Positions 1 through 11,160 are shown, counted from the stretch's first letter. The stretch is DNA of 64,000 nt from Locusta migratoria (GCA_026315105.1 CM048751.1:342162649-342226648), one strand, 5' to 3'. Program-made: numbers and translations. The notes: generated by a model not told the origin, from the letters alone.

Positions 1-1740
1 GTAACCGCTATCTCGGTTTATTAGGTTGTCAGTGACCTTTATTTCGATGGCCTCCTTTATGATGCTGTCCCAGAATCTTGGGGTCTGTGTCACAATTTTG
101 GTTTTGTCATAGTCCATTGTGTGGCCATACTCTAGACAGTGCTCTGCTATGGCTGACTTGGTTGCCTGTCCGAGTCTGGTGCACCTCTGGTGTTATTTGC
201 ACCTTATATTCACCGTCCTGATTGTCTGGCCGATGTATGACATCCCGCACTGGCACGGGATGCTGTAAATGCCTGGTTTGCGTAGCCCCAGGTCATCTTT
301 CACACTTCCCAGCATTGTCCCAATTTTTGTAGGTGGGCAGAATATGCTCTTAATATCATACTTCATAAGAATTCTGCTGATCTTCGCAGAAATAGGACCA
401 GCATATGGTAGGTATGCCACCTTCTTTGCCTCCTCCGGCTCCTCCTCTGTATCCTGTGGTTGGTTGGTTGTATGAAGTGCCCTCTGGATGTCTCTGGAGG
501 AGTATCCATTTCTGCTGAAAACCAGCTGAAGGTGTTCAATCTCCGTGACAAGATTTTCTGGATCTGACAGAGCTTGGGCCCTGTGCACTAGAGTTTTCAA
601 GACTCCATTCTTCTGTGCTGGGTGGTGGCAGCTACTGGCTTGAAGATATAAGTCAGCGTGGGTGGGTTTTCGATACACACTGTGCCCCAGAGTGCCGTCT
701 GCCTTCCTCTTGACCAGGACATCCAAGAATGGGAGCTGCCCATCCTTCTCTAGCTCCATAGTGAATTTTATACTCGGGTGGCGTGAGTTTAGGTGTTCCA
801 GGAACTCCTCCAGCTTCTCCCTGCCATGGGGCCAAATGACAAATGTGTCATCAACGTACCTGAAGAAGCACTTGGGTTTATAAGTGGCTGATGCAAGTGC
901 CTCCTCTTCGAACCTTTCCATGAAAAGGTTGGCTACCACTGGTGATAATGGGCTGCCAATTGCCACTCCTTCCGTTTGCTCATAAAACTGACCCCTGTAA
1001 AGAAAATAAGTCGAGGTCAGTACATGCTTGAACAAGTCAAGCAGGGCACCATCAAACTTTTCCCCGATGAGATTGAGTGAGTCAGTCAGTGGCACTCGCG
1101 TGAAGAGCGACACCACATCGAAACTGACCAAGATGTCTGAGTCCACAGTGTGTAGCTGCCTCAGGCGTTGCAGGAAGTCCTCCGAGTTTCGAATGTGGTG
1201 GGTGCATTTACCCACATATGGTGCCAGTTTCTTCTTCAGGTATTGTGCAGTGGGGTAGGTTGCTGCACCGATGTTGCTGACAATAGGTCGGAGAGGGACT
1301 CCCTCCTTATGGACCTTGGGGAGTCCATAGAGTCTAGGTGGTACAGGCGCTCTGGCCTGAAGTTTCTTGATGAGCTGTTCAGATAGACCTGTCTCCTTCA
1401 GCAACATCCAGGTCTTCTTGTCCACTTTTTCTGTGGGGTCAGCCCCTAGAGGTTTGTATGCAGTGTCCTCCAGAAGTTGTTGCACCTTGCTTTCATACTC
1501 CAACTTGTTTAGGATGACGGTGGAGTTACCCTTATCAGCTGGCAGAACTACAATGCTGTCGTCCTCCCGTAGCTGTCTGAGTGCTGCTCTCTCCTCGCTC
1601 GAGATGTTGCATTTGGCAGGCTTTGTCCTGGTGAGTGGCCTGCATGTCTCCCTGCGGATCTCTTCAGACGCACTGGAAGGTAGTGTGTTGACCACTTGCT
1701 CAACTGCACTGATTTTGGGTGTGTCTGAAAAAAAAAAAGA
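1..1740 (-). pseudogene. Penelope-like retroelement 1, RT plus GIY-YIG, broken and 5'-truncated
   Basis: Minus-strand coding region of a Penelope-like element: reverse transcriptase followed by a GIY-YIG endonuclease, the pair that copies and inserts the element. An open frame runs 1776 to 193 (527 codons). Visible blocks are the PLE finger motif LYGLPKVHKEGVPLRPIVSN, SFDVVSLFTRVP, GSPLSPVVANLFMERFEEEA, the catalytic RYVDDTFVIWPHG, LPFLDVLV..GTLGHSVYRKPTH, and the start of GIY-YIG (GIYSIPCQCG, SYIGQTIRTV). A TAA at about 193-195 ends the frame where the sister copies have Glu; after it the same frame continues with the endonuclease C-terminus (HQRCTRL..SAIAEHCLEYGH..LINRDSGY) to base 1, so the 3' end lies outside the window. 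Homology to other copies begins at TPK near 1730; residues upstream of that are not PLE. The element is inactive because of the stop and the truncation. Confidence 0.9.
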
Positions 1741-2094
1741 CACACACATATTATATTTATAAAATTTTATCACCATTAAAAGCTGATCTTTTATCTAAAA
1801 TAGACTGTGTAGATGGTTTTTTTAACTCTTCAAAATTAGGGGATCACTTGAAATATCTAGGTTTTGAAGTACTGTCATTGGCAGAACGAACTAAAGCGTT
1901 TGACATCTTTCTGTCGGTTCTATGGAGTGGAGACAACAACACTACAGCAACCAAAATAGAGGTAATAACAGAAAGTTGCTGCAGAGTGGGTTGGTATTTA
2001 CTTGTGTTTACTCTACCAGTCGAATTACACAAGCAGTTAGCTTCAGACAGTGTAGTGAGTAGCTACTTACCCAAAGCTTACCCAAAGCTATGGC
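1741..2094. other. unassigned stretch between PLE 1 and Tc1 relic
   Basis: AT-rich sequence after the A11 run and CA-rich stretch at the PLE junction. A 149-codon plus-strand frame covers it, but no family was recognised and its last residues are already the Tc1 N-terminus in the wrong context, so no gene is called. Confidence 0.4.
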
Positions 2095-2905
2095 AAGGAG
2101 AGCTGTTGGATATGGGACAGACACAGAGGAACGTGGCTGCAGCGATTTCAAACAACAGGAACCATTAAAAGAAGGAAAGGCCAAGGTCGTCCATGGGTAA
2201 CATCAGCAAGAGATGACCGTTACATCTGGCTACCACCCCATCCAGACACGAGACTGAATGCTACTCAGGTGCAATGCACCTCCCGGGCAGCAAGAGGACG
2301 TATAATACCTACACAAACAGTTCTAAATAGCCTTCGGGAATGTGGCCTCCAAGCAATGATGCCTTTGGTGTGTCCCCCAACGAATGACACCGCTCATCCC
2401 GTAAAAACGTGGAGGTGGAACATCAGGATTGGAGTGGTAACGAAAGGCGCCGGGTTCTGTTCATAGATGACTTAAGATTTTGTGTTCAGCCAGACAATCG
2501 TCGTTTCCACATTTGGAGAGAAGGAGGAACTCGGAACAATCCTGCTTACGTGCAGTACATATCACCATATAACTGTGGTGGGTGAATGGTGAGGGCAGGA
2601 GTCACCATTGACGGACGTATAGACATCTGTGTCGTTCACAATGGCGCTTTGCCTACTTAGAGGTATAGAGACGAGGCCATTCGACATTTTTTGTGCCCTA
2701 AGCAGTTCCTACAGGAATTGGGTTCCTTCTGGTGGATGATAACGCTCGTCCCCACAGAGCTGCAGTGGTGGACAACAGGCTTGAGGCTGAGGGAATTAAA
2801 TGAATGGAGGGGCCAGCTTGTTCTCCGGACTTGATAACCCCATACTGTCTATGCATTGCAGGTGTGCAACTGTACTGTCTATCTGAGGTGATTGCACACC
2901 ACATT
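2095..2905 (+). pseudogene. Tc1-like DNA transposase relic
   Basis: Decayed DDE/D transposase of the Tc1 group, which would cut and paste its own DNA. In order on plus: an N-terminal helix-turn-helix remnant (LLDMGQTQRNVAA, about 2100), the linker QTTGTIKRRKGQGRPWVTSA with DDRYI (2150-2230), GRIIPTQTVLNSLRECGLQA (2285-2355), the first acidic block ERRRVLFIDDLRF followed by HIWREGG (2440-2525), and the second acidic block LVDDNARPHRAAVVDN (2730-2775). The third block SPDLNPI-E is damaged (SPDL is followed by an indel near 2830). At least three frame changes and several stops separate these pieces, and much of the N-terminal domain is deleted. Terminal inverted repeats were not found by eye. 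Confidence 0.8.
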
Positions 2906-3664
2906 AGAGTGCAATGAGAATGACGCTTTCACTATTATGGTAGCCCCATGGTGCCTTGATCTAATTAAATGCCATGTAAACCTCAATTAAAGAGATCAGA
3001 CAACAAAATATCGTACTGTATCATACAAAAATTACAATTGTAACCACTGTCTGAATAAAATACGTTACCATATGTGTATTGTGTATGATATCTCACCTGA
3101 TACCCTAATTTGTTTGGAAAGTGTAGTGTAAGGATCTGCAACAAAGTACACACTTTTTGCAGTAGAATTTTTATTTATATGTTATTTTATACACTGCCAT
3201 GTTGACTATTATTCAAGAAATGTGTCGATACTGTGAAGAATACATCCAGTTGACAGCCACGAAATGAAATATTCAGATAGGTAAGTACATGACAGGACTG
3301 TGTTACAAACATTACCCAAAGCAAAACCTGGACTGATTTGTTAAATCTCTCATAAGACCTTTGTTTCTCTTAAAATAACTTTAATAGTCACAAGAAATAT
3401 CTGCTACTAAAGAAATGAAGTATACACACTCTAAGACAGAAAACCATGCACCATGAAGGAGTTATGCAAATTGGCCACAAACTGATATTCATGTACAGTG
3501 CCTTTCATAAGGTTTTGAACAAACAAAATAGATTTTTATTTACTTTGATGAATAAGAAATAAACAATTAAACATATTATGTTTCTTATTGCAGCAGAGAG
3601 AATGATATTCAAAGTGCATTAAATTGAACATTTTACTTTATTTAATGACTAACAAAATACAAAT
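2906..3664. other. no recognisable gene
   Basis: AT-rich, low coding potential. Nothing recognised up to the target-site duplication of the PLE dimer. Confidence 0.5.
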
Positions 3665-3677
3665 AATTTCATTTTTG
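3665..3677. repeat. left target-site duplication of PLE dimer
   Basis: AATTTCATTTTTG, repeated at 8181-8193 on the other side of the dimer. The final G may be coincidental. Confidence 0.75.
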
Positions 3678-3723
3678 ATAATATTGATCTCGGGTATGCA
3701 GCCGGATACCGTCGTCAACCAGA

Positions 3724-3764
3724 CACGATATTTCAACAGACCAACTGGCTGCCATCTTCAGGTG
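3724..3764 (-). ncRNA. hammerhead-ribozyme-like motif in PLE 2 end
   Basis: On minus the 41 nt read CAC-CTGAAGA-(stem II)-GAAA-TATC-GTG. CTGAAGA fits the CUGANGA core (position 7 is free), GGCAG/CTGTT can form a 5-bp stem II with two G-U pairs, GAAA is the second core box, and TATC followed by GTG puts C at the cleavage position with GTG pairing back to CAC as stem I. Stem III would be one pair or formed between two molecules, since ATAT is self-complementary. PLEs are known to carry minimal type I hammerheads in their terminal repeats. Activity is untested. Confidence 0.6.
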
Positions 3765-3942
3765 AGAGTGCAGAACACTAACTCGTCGGAAACTGATAAA
3801 GAACAAGAAACAGCAGCCCCTTTATACACTGATGACGACCCACCACGCGTGCGCGAAACCAAAGTAGAAGCCACCTAGGCGCAATGGAAACAGTAGCGCG
3901 CCGGTGGAGAAAAACGGCAAAAACGATGGGTCGAAAACAAGG

Positions 3943-6424
3943 CTAGTTTAAAGAAACAGTAGGTCGAAATGAAGACCGTTGTTGCTTGATGTCAGATAAA
4001 ATCGGGTTCCAAGTTTTACTTAGTGGAAAACCCTTGTCCCTATTAATAATATTATTGGCCATACGAATTTCCATTGATTCTTTGAGTACACATTCCCAGT
4101 AGCGGGAAGCAGGAGCAATCAGTTTAGTTTCATCGTACAACATCTTGTGTCCCTCATTCAAACAATGTTCAGCAACAGCCGACTTTTCAGGTTGGAGCAA
4201 CCGAGTATGACGGTGGTGTTCCACACACCGATCCTGAACTGTGCGGATCGTTTGGCCAATGTAAGTTTTACCACAATAACAAGGAATACTATAAACACCG
4301 GGTTTCCTCAGTCCTAAATCATCTTTGACTGACCCAAGGAGGGCCCTAGTCTTAGGTGGGGGCATAAAAACACTTTTAATGTCGAATCTTCTTAAAATTC
4401 TTGAAATTTTCGAGGAAATATTCCCGACGAAAGGCAAAAAGGCAATAGACTTGTAATTGTCTTCTAATGGTTCACCTTTTGGACCAAATTGAAATGCATG
4501 ACAAATTTGTTGAGCAGTGTACCCATTCTGTTGAAAGACCACTTTGAGATGCTCCAATTCTTCACCCAGATGTTCAGCATCAGCAATGGCGTATGCTCTT
4601 TTTACTAAAGTACGCAATACCCCCATACGTTGGTGTGGCGGATGACAGCTCGTCGCATGGAGATAAAGATCGGTATGCGTTGGCTTGCGATACACTCCAT
4701 GTCCTAAGGTCCCATCACTGTTCTTTTGAACCAAAACATCCAGAAAAGGAAGTTTCCCATCGTTCTCTACCTCCATCGTAAATTTAATATTGGGATGGAG
4801 ACAATTAAAATGGTCTACAAAATGATTTAATGCATCCATACCATGGGGCCAAACCATAAAAATGTCATCGACGTATCTCCAAAAACAGGTAGGTTTAAGA
4901 AACGACGTCCTTAAAGCCATGTCTTCAAAGTCCTCCATAAAAAGGTTTGCGACTATTGGGGAAAGAGGACTCCCCATAGCCACACCGTCAGTTTGTTCAA
5001 AAAACGTATCATTAAAAAGGAAATATGTCGAAGTCAGCACATTACGACATAACTTGACTGTTTCATCATCTAATATATTACTAATTAATAACAATGACTC
5101 TTCAACAGGAACCCGGGTAAAAAGCGAAACAACGTCGAAACTGACAAGCAAGTCTGATGGACCAAGACAAACTGACTTCAGCCGCCGAATAAAATGTGAC
5201 GAGTTCAATATGTGATGATCACACTTTCCAACGTGAGGAGCGAGAACAGAAGCTAAATATTTGGCCAAATTATAGGTAGGGGCACCCAAATTGCTCACAA
5301 TAGGACGAAGGGGAATTCCATGCTTGTGAACCTTAGGTAGGCCATACAATCTCGGAGGGACAGCAGCTCCAGGGCGAAGTTTCTTAACAACATCCTCTGA
5401 CAAGGAACTCTTCTTTAAGAGTAAAAGAGTCTTCCGTTTTATACGTTCAGTGGGATCATTACGTAACCTACGATAGGCTGAGTCATCCAATAAAAAGTTC
5501 ATCTTGGACACATAGTCTCCACGTGATAGAAGAACCGTTGCGTTCCCTTTATCGGCCGGAAGGATAACCAAATCGTTATCCTCTCTCAAAGACCGGATGG
5601 CCGCCCTCTCACTACTAGAAATATTGCTTCTAGGAGGAGGTGCTCTGCGAAGTTTGTAGGCAACCTCTTGTCTAATTTCGTCGGCCTGATCTTCTGGAAT
5701 ACGAGACACCGCTTGCTCAATAGCACAAATAAATTCCGTAATAGGAACAACCTTGGGTGTGGGTGCAAAATTTAAACCTTTTGTGTCTCGTTCCGTAGTA
5801 GGTGTCGGTGGCCGAGTGGAATGAGACCGACACAGAAATAAAGATAGCACGCTGGTGCAGGTATGGAGGGGAGCAGCCAGAACTAGAAACACTAGAGTAA
5901 ATTAGAAAGAGATATATATATATATATATATATATATTGCACAGAATGTAACAATACTTAACTTTTACATAGTACTGCAGAATGTTGATACATAGTTGTT
6001 AGAGGCCTGCCTAGTGCCTGTACGATAGCAAAGTCTTCACTGGTGCCTATCTGATTACGAAGGTCCTGACTGGTTGCTATCGCAGTCCCAAGTGAACGAT
6101 GTCCTTCAGTGGTGGCCACGAGCGGAGTTGTCGCAGAGGGCGCTCGTGGCTGTCGTCGTGAGAACGCCGCGCCGTGCGTGCATGGCGGCGAGCGGCGAAA
6201 GTAGGTGGCGCGCACTTTGTACTTGTGCAACACCACAAAACCTTTTTCCAAAACAGATAATGAAGCGTTGTCCAGTTCTTTATCTGTAAGATTGACAACA
6301 ACACGCCGACGGAAACCGTCACCAGAAATTGTTTGTTGAGTGCAAAGTCGCTCAAATTTTGAAAACTGTTTGCAAGCAGCACCCCTCTGTGCTGAGTCAG
6401 AAAAGGCCCAAGAAGCACTATCAA
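3943..6424 (-). pseudogene. Penelope-like element 2, RT plus GIY-YIG, split by a solo LTR
   Basis: PLE polyprotein on minus. The main open frame (5892-3943) has real PLE residues from LNFAPTPK (about 5773) to the C-terminus: SSERAAIRSLREDNDLVILPADKGN region, LYGLPKVHKHGIPLRPIVSN, SFDVVSLFTRVPVEES, GSPLSPIVANLFMEDFED, catalytic RYVDDIFMVWPHG (about 4860), LPFLDVLVQ, then GIY-YIG (GVYSIPCYCGKTYIGQTIRT) and its H..C-containing tail ending FRPTVSLN. The first 40 or so codons of that frame are LTR sequence, not PLE. Upstream of the LTR the PLE frame resumes on minus at 6242-6424, with the conserved N-terminal block NLTDKELDNASLSVLEKG, up to the C14 run. So the LTR sits between KG and LNFAPTP. No other stop was noticed in the PLE part. 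Confidence 0.88.
5779..6237 (-). repeat. solo LTR of the Gypsy A/B family
   Basis: 459 bp closely matching the LTRs at 18470, 23878, 26594 and 32130, with no internal region. It is flanked by the 5-bp duplication AAACC at 5774-5778 and 6238-6242, so it inserted as a full element and was reduced by LTR-LTR recombination. It differs from the other four in having one copy, not two, of the 25-bp TTTTGTGTC unit at its U5 end, and it carries a (TA)n tract at about 5912-5936. Orientation by comparison with A and B is minus. Confidence 0.92.
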
Positions 6425-6439
6425 CCCCCCCCCCCCCGT

Positions 6440-7882
6440 AAGAAACTTCGCCCTGGAGCTGCTGTCCCTCCGAGATTGTATGGCCTACCTAAGGTTCACA
6501 AGCATGGAATTCCCCTTCGTCCTATTGTGAGCAATTTGGGTGCCCCTACCTATAATTTGGCCAAATATTTAGCTTCTGTTCTCGCTCCTCACGTTGGAAA
6601 GTGTGATCGCCACATATTGAACTCGTCACATTTTATTCGGCGGCTGAAGTCAGTTTGTCTTGGTCCATCAGAATTGCTTGTCAGTTTCGACGTTGTTTCG
6701 CTTTTTACCCGGGTTCCTGTTGAAGAGTCATTGTTATTAATTAGTAATATATTAGATGATGAAACAGTCAAGTTATGTCGTCATGTGCTGACTTCGACGT
6801 ATTTCCTTTTTAATGATACGTTTTTTGAACAAACTGACGGTGTGGCTATGGGGAGTCCTCTTTCCCCAATAGTCGCAAACCTTTTTATGGAGGACTTTGA
6901 AGACATGGCTTTAAGGACGTCGTTTCTTAAACCTACCTGTTTTTGGAGATACGTCGATGACATTTTTTTGGTTTGGCCCCATGGTATGGATGCATTAAAT
7001 CATTTTTTAGACCATTTTAATTGTCTCCATCCCAATATTAAATTTACGATGGAGGTAGAGAACGATGGGAAACTTCCTTTTCTGGATGTTTTGGTTCAAA
7101 AGAACAGTGATGGGACCTTAGGACATGGAGTGTATCGCAAGCCAACGCATACCGATCTTTATCTCCATGCGACGAGCTGTCATCCGCCACACCAACGTAT
7201 GGGGGTATTGCGTACTTTAGTAAAAAGAGCGTACGCCATTGCTGATGCTGAACATCTGGGTGAAGAACTGGAGCATCTCAAAGTGGTCTTTCAACAGAAT
7301 GGGTACACTGCTCAACAAATTTGTCATGCATTTCAATTTGGTCCAAAAGGTGAACCATTAGAAGACAATTACAAGTCTATTGCCTTTTTGCCTTTCGTCG
7401 GGAATATTTCCTCGAAAATTTCAAGAATTTTAAGAAGATTCGACATTAAAAGTGTTTTTATGCCCCCACCTAAGACTAGGGCCCTCCTTGGGTCAGTCAA
7501 AGATGATTTAGGACTGAGGAAACCCGGTGTTTATAGTATTCCTTGTTATTGTGGTAAAACTTACATTGGCCAAACGATCCGCACAGTTCAGGATCGGTGT
7601 GTGGAACACCACCGTCATACTCGGTTGCTCCAACCTGAAAAGTCGGCTGTTGCTGAACATTGTTTGAATGAGGGACACAAGATGTTGTATGATGAAACTA
7701 AACTGATTGCTCCTGCTTCCCGCTACTGGGAATGTGTACTCAAAGAATCAATGGAAATTCGTATGGCCAATAATATTATTAATAGGGACAAGGGTTTTCC
7801 ACTAAGTAAAACTTGGAACCCGATTTTATCTGACATCAAGCAACAACGGTCTTCATTTCGACCTACTGTTTCTTTAAACTAG
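6440..7882 (+). pseudogene. Penelope-like element 3, 5'-truncated RT plus GIY-YIG
   Basis: Plus-strand twin of PLE 2. The open frame starts at 6329, but only residues from KKLRPGAAVPPRLYG onward (6440) are PLE; the first 36 codons are the antisense of the PLE 2 N-terminus and the C14 run read as prolines. From there the frame is open through LPKVHKHGIPLRPIVSN, SFDVVSLFTRVP, GSPLSPIVANLFME, catalytic RYVDDIFLVWPHG (about 6945-6985), LPFLDVLVQ, GIY-YIG (GVYSIPCYCG, YIGQTIRT) to FRPTVSLN at 7882. Amino-acid differences from PLE 2 are few (for example KCDR for KCDH, SEL for SDL, FLDHF for FVDHF). It lacks about 160 N-terminal RT codons, so it should be non-autonomous although the catalytic YVDD and GIY-YIG motifs are intact. 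Confidence 0.88.
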
Positions 7883-8060
7883 CCTTGTTTTCGACCCATC
7901 GTTTTTGCCGTTTTTCTCCACCGGCGCGCTACTGTTTCCATTGCGCCTAGGTGGCTTCTACTTTGGTTTCGCGCACGCGTGGTGGGTCGTCATCAGTGTA
8001 TAAAGGGGCTGCTGTTTCTTGTTCTTTATCAGTTTCCGGCGAGTTAGTGTTCTGCGCTCT

Positions 8061-8101
8061 CACCTGAAGATGGCAGCCAGTTGGTCTGTTGAAATATCGT
8101 G
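8061..8101 (+). ncRNA. hammerhead-ribozyme-like motif in PLE 3 end
   Basis: Plus-strand counterpart of the motif at 3724-3764: CAC at 8061, CTGAAGA, GGCAG/CTGTT stem, GAAA at 8091, TATC, GTG ending 8101. Same 41-nt length. Confidence 0.6.
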
Positions 8102-8215
8102 TCTGGTTGACGACGGTATCCGGCTGCATACCCGAGATCAATATTATCAGTTACTACGCCGGGAAAGTCTACGCAACCACAATTTCATTTTTGTGTGAAA
8201 TAAATTAAATTTGCC

Positions 8216-8755
8216 TTTGCTAAAGTTTTGGGACAAAGTGCAGAAATAAACCAAAATCTAATAAATGAGGAATTAGTACTTTGTACTTGTACCATGACTT
8301 TGCACCACTTGTGTCAACCGTTTTGGCTCACTTTGTATGTGATTCTGTAAGTAGGAAATACTTAGATTTGTCCATTCTTCTTACAGTCGTCTCCTGACGT
8401 CTTGCTTGGACTGAATAGAACTTTTGATAAAAGAATTTTCTAACAGGGTTGATTTCTGGGCTTTGTGGAGGGGATTGACAACTTTTGACAGTTGTACAGG
8501 AGCCACAACCGTACAATATAGGCGGTATGTTTTGGGATATTTGTCCTGATAAAATTTCAAACAGTCTCCTATTCCCATATTTTCTGCGCTCTTCTTCAAA
8601 TTGTTTCTTAGAGTCTGCAATTATACATTTTTGTCCATTGTTTCATCTATAAAGACTAGATCACCCACTCCTTGTGCCGACATACAACCCTAAACCATAA
8701 CATGGCCCCTGCCATGTTTCACTGTAGCTTGCATAGTTACTCATAGCAGTAAGTT
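8216..8755 (-). pseudogene. Tc1-like transposase relic, C-terminal half
   Basis: Reading minus from 8755: MQATVKHGRGHVMV, a stop in place of the Trp of VWGC, then GCMSAQGVGDLVFIDETMDK (8690-8640), LRNNLKKSAENMGIGDCLKFYQD (8610-8545) and, in another frame, SCQSPPQSPEINPVRKFFYQK (8490-8430). These are the GHVMVWGC, F.QDNDPKHT and QSPDLNPIEN blocks of Tc1-like transposases. The central catalytic block is mutated (FYQDKYPKTYR) and the third acidic residue is replaced (INPV), so it is dead. The N-terminal DNA-binding half was not found. Confidence 0.75.
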
Positions 8756-10546
8756 GTTATGTGTTGAGATAACCTGATTAAGTTATTTGTCTCTTTCAGT
8801 TTGATTGCCTCAGTGTGAACATGGCTGAGAGCAGAAGTATGATAAAAGACCGATGTGGCACACCATTGAAATATTAGCATATGTTGCTGTGATACCTTAT
8901 CACCTCTCAGCTGCAAATTAAGCTTTGGTTTTGAGTCTCAACACCCTTCCTAAATTCGTGAAAGTAGAGTGTGTTAGGGCTAAAGAGTCTGTAACATTTT
9001 TCCTGTATTTTAGTAAATTGTGGAGATCAGTCTCTTGGTGACCTTGTATTTATTGTTCAGTTCTCGAATCAGTTTAGGGACCAATGCATTATTGGCTTGT
9101 TAAAGGGGATAGGGTCATTTTTAAAGTAAGCGCTGACTGATAGTGCTTGTCTGCATATCCTATCACATGATGTCAGTTCACGGTCGGCCATATTTGGCCA
9201 GTCTCTCACTGGGCGCCATTATGTTTCAGGTCTCTCTGGATTTTGGTTGTGTGGTAATATTGCTTCATTTGTCATCATGTCAATTATTAATCCCTCTGAC
9301 TGTGAATTGTCCTCAGTTATTCAGTTCTTAAGTGCAAAACAAGTTCGCCAGGTGAAATTCAGTGGCAGCTTTCAGACGTTTATGTTGCAAGGTTAACAGA
9401 AATATGTATAAATTGTGTAAGCTGTTTAATGAAGATAGGGCAATTTTCATGTTAAAGTGCAATCTGGATGGCCTATTGTCATGAATGAAGTTTTGACACA
9501 CGAAATTGATAAGGCAGTTTCCGATAACAGATGCTTTACCATTGATGAGCTATATCAGAAATTTCAACAAGTTTCAAAATCAGTAGATTGATGATCTTTC
9601 GAAAGAAACTGTTACTACCTGGTTCAATGGTCAGGTGACTGAGTCCTTAGATGCTAGGGTCCAAAAGCTGCTACCACAGCTTAAAATATGCTTAAACATT
9701 CATGGTAACTATGTTGAAAAATGAAAAGTGAAAAATGTGCATATTGTAATTAGTGATACAATTTATGTCCATAAATAAAGTTTCTTTTACTCCACTACAA
9801 CTCTCTTCTTACTTTAAAACTAATCCTCATACATCACATCTACCGTTTTTGTCTCATAACGAAAACTCCTTTGTGATACAGTACTTCTTTTTCTTAGAGT
9901 GTATATTGATGAACCATAAAGAAATACAACACATCTGAAAAAACACTCCTGATATTACATCACAAATAGTTCTAAATTGTGGTAAAACTCGAGTGTAATG
10001 ATTTTACACCATCATCTTTATTTAGAAAAAACTGTAATCTATTCAATTCAATGTTCTGTGATTTAACTAATTCTTATTTGAGGAAGGAACGACGAGGCTT
10101 TAAGAAGAGGGAATTTTAAATATTAACTTTGTAATACTTACTGAGTACCAAGAAATATGTTAATGGTGGGTTAGAAATAAATTTTTCGGTTTTAATAAGC
10201 CTTAATCTTATATTACATTCAACAAAAGTAATTTAAGGTTACTGTATACTCAAGGGAAAAATCGAACACACACACAAAACACTATTTCAACTTGTGGGTC
10301 GTGATCCCCAAGGGGGTTCAGAAAGTGTTGCTTGGGGGGGGGTAGGAAGTACTAGTACCATAACTTATCTAGGGGTTCAGTAATAGAAAAACGAAATATA
10401 TTTAATGACACAATTATAGAATTCCATGTGTAACATTAATTATGAATTTAATATATCATAGATTGTTTTATAACACAGCAAGGGCTGATTTGGTGGGGGG
10501 GGGGGGCATCACAGGGGCATGTGTCCCCCCAGAGAAAAAAAATTAA

Positions 10547-10548
<2 letters not shown>
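8756..10548. other. no recognisable gene
   Basis: AT-rich, no recognised protein homology. Contains G homopolymer runs near 10337-10345 and 10495-10506. Confidence 0.5.

Positions 10549-10595
<47 letters not shown>
10549..10595. repeat. (GA)n microsatellite
   Basis: About 22 perfect GA units, followed by a purine-rich tail to about 10640. Confidence 0.95.
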
Positions 10596-10598
<3 letters not shown>

Positions 10599-10955
10599 CA
10601 AGGGGGTGAGAGGGGGAGAGCGAGGAGAGAGGGTCAGAAGGAGAGAATCTCAGCACAAGGATAATTAATATTTACTTACAGACAGCATGCAACTGAGTTT
10701 AAAAAGGCAAAATCCCTGTAATTAACATAACGTAAATTGACTTTTGTGTTGAAAGACGACCGTCTGTTGTCTTCCATAAATTTTTTTGTATATTTCTGTG
10801 AAGTTATAATTTATTTAATGTCGTTAGAGTATCATTTTGTTAAAACTTGAACCCCACTCTTTTCAAGGCTGGAGGAGTAGCATTTTTTTCATATGTTAAA
10901 ATATTAGTTAATATTGCTAGGTTTTTCTTACTTTGTTATGTTAATAATTTTTATT

Positions 10956-11160
10956 CAAAAATGTTTCAAATGTTTGTAAATCTATCGGACCAAGCTGCAT
11001 GGTCATCAGTCCATAGCTTACAAATTACTTAAACCTAGGTAAACTAACCTAAGGACAAACACACACACCCATGTCCCAGGGAGGACTCGAACCTCCACGG
11101 CGAGCAACCGCGTGCTCCACAGCGAGATGCTTTAGACCGCTCTGCTTCTCCACCATGGCT
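10956..11160 (-). repeat. tRNA-derived SINE, copy 1
   Basis: On minus it begins with a tRNA-like head (A box near TAGACCGCT complement; B box visible as GGACTCGAACC on plus, i.e. GGTTCGAGTCC on minus) followed by the shared tail CATGGGTGTGTGTG..CCTAGGTTTAAGTAA..GACTGATGACCATGC. Flanked by the 12-bp duplication ATAATTTTTATT at 10944-10955 and 11161-11172. Same family as 14670 and 38727. Confidence 0.85.

Larger units (their letters stand above)
3678..8180. mobile_element. head-to-head dimer of Penelope-like elements (single insertion)
   Basis: Two copies of one PLE in inverted orientation. Arm 1 (3676-5386, minus) and arm 2 (6440-8149, plus) have almost exactly the same length and differ at only scattered bases. 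The 5' part of the minus copy (to about 6424) meets the truncated plus copy at a C14 run (6425-6438). The block is flanked by the same 12-13 bp, AATTTCATTTTT(G), at 3665-3677 and 8181-8193, the size of target duplication expected for PLE integration. The right end carries about 31 bp beyond the symmetric arm, including TACGCCGGGA, a motif also present at the end of the PLE at 63.1 kb. The simplest reading is one integration of an inverted dimer, later interrupted by a solo Gypsy LTR at 5779-6237. Confidence 0.8.

Noticed and set aside
1719..2168. 149-codon plus-strand ORF
   Set aside because: No family recognised. It starts in the PLE flank and ends in a Tc1 fragment, so the frame is accidental.
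6329..6439. In-frame N-terminal extension of the PLE 3 ORF
   Set aside because: It is antisense of the PLE 2 N-terminus plus a C14 run read as proline, not PLE protein.
10549..10640. Purine-rich tract as a regulatory element
   Set aside because: A plain GA microsatellite with no gene nearby.
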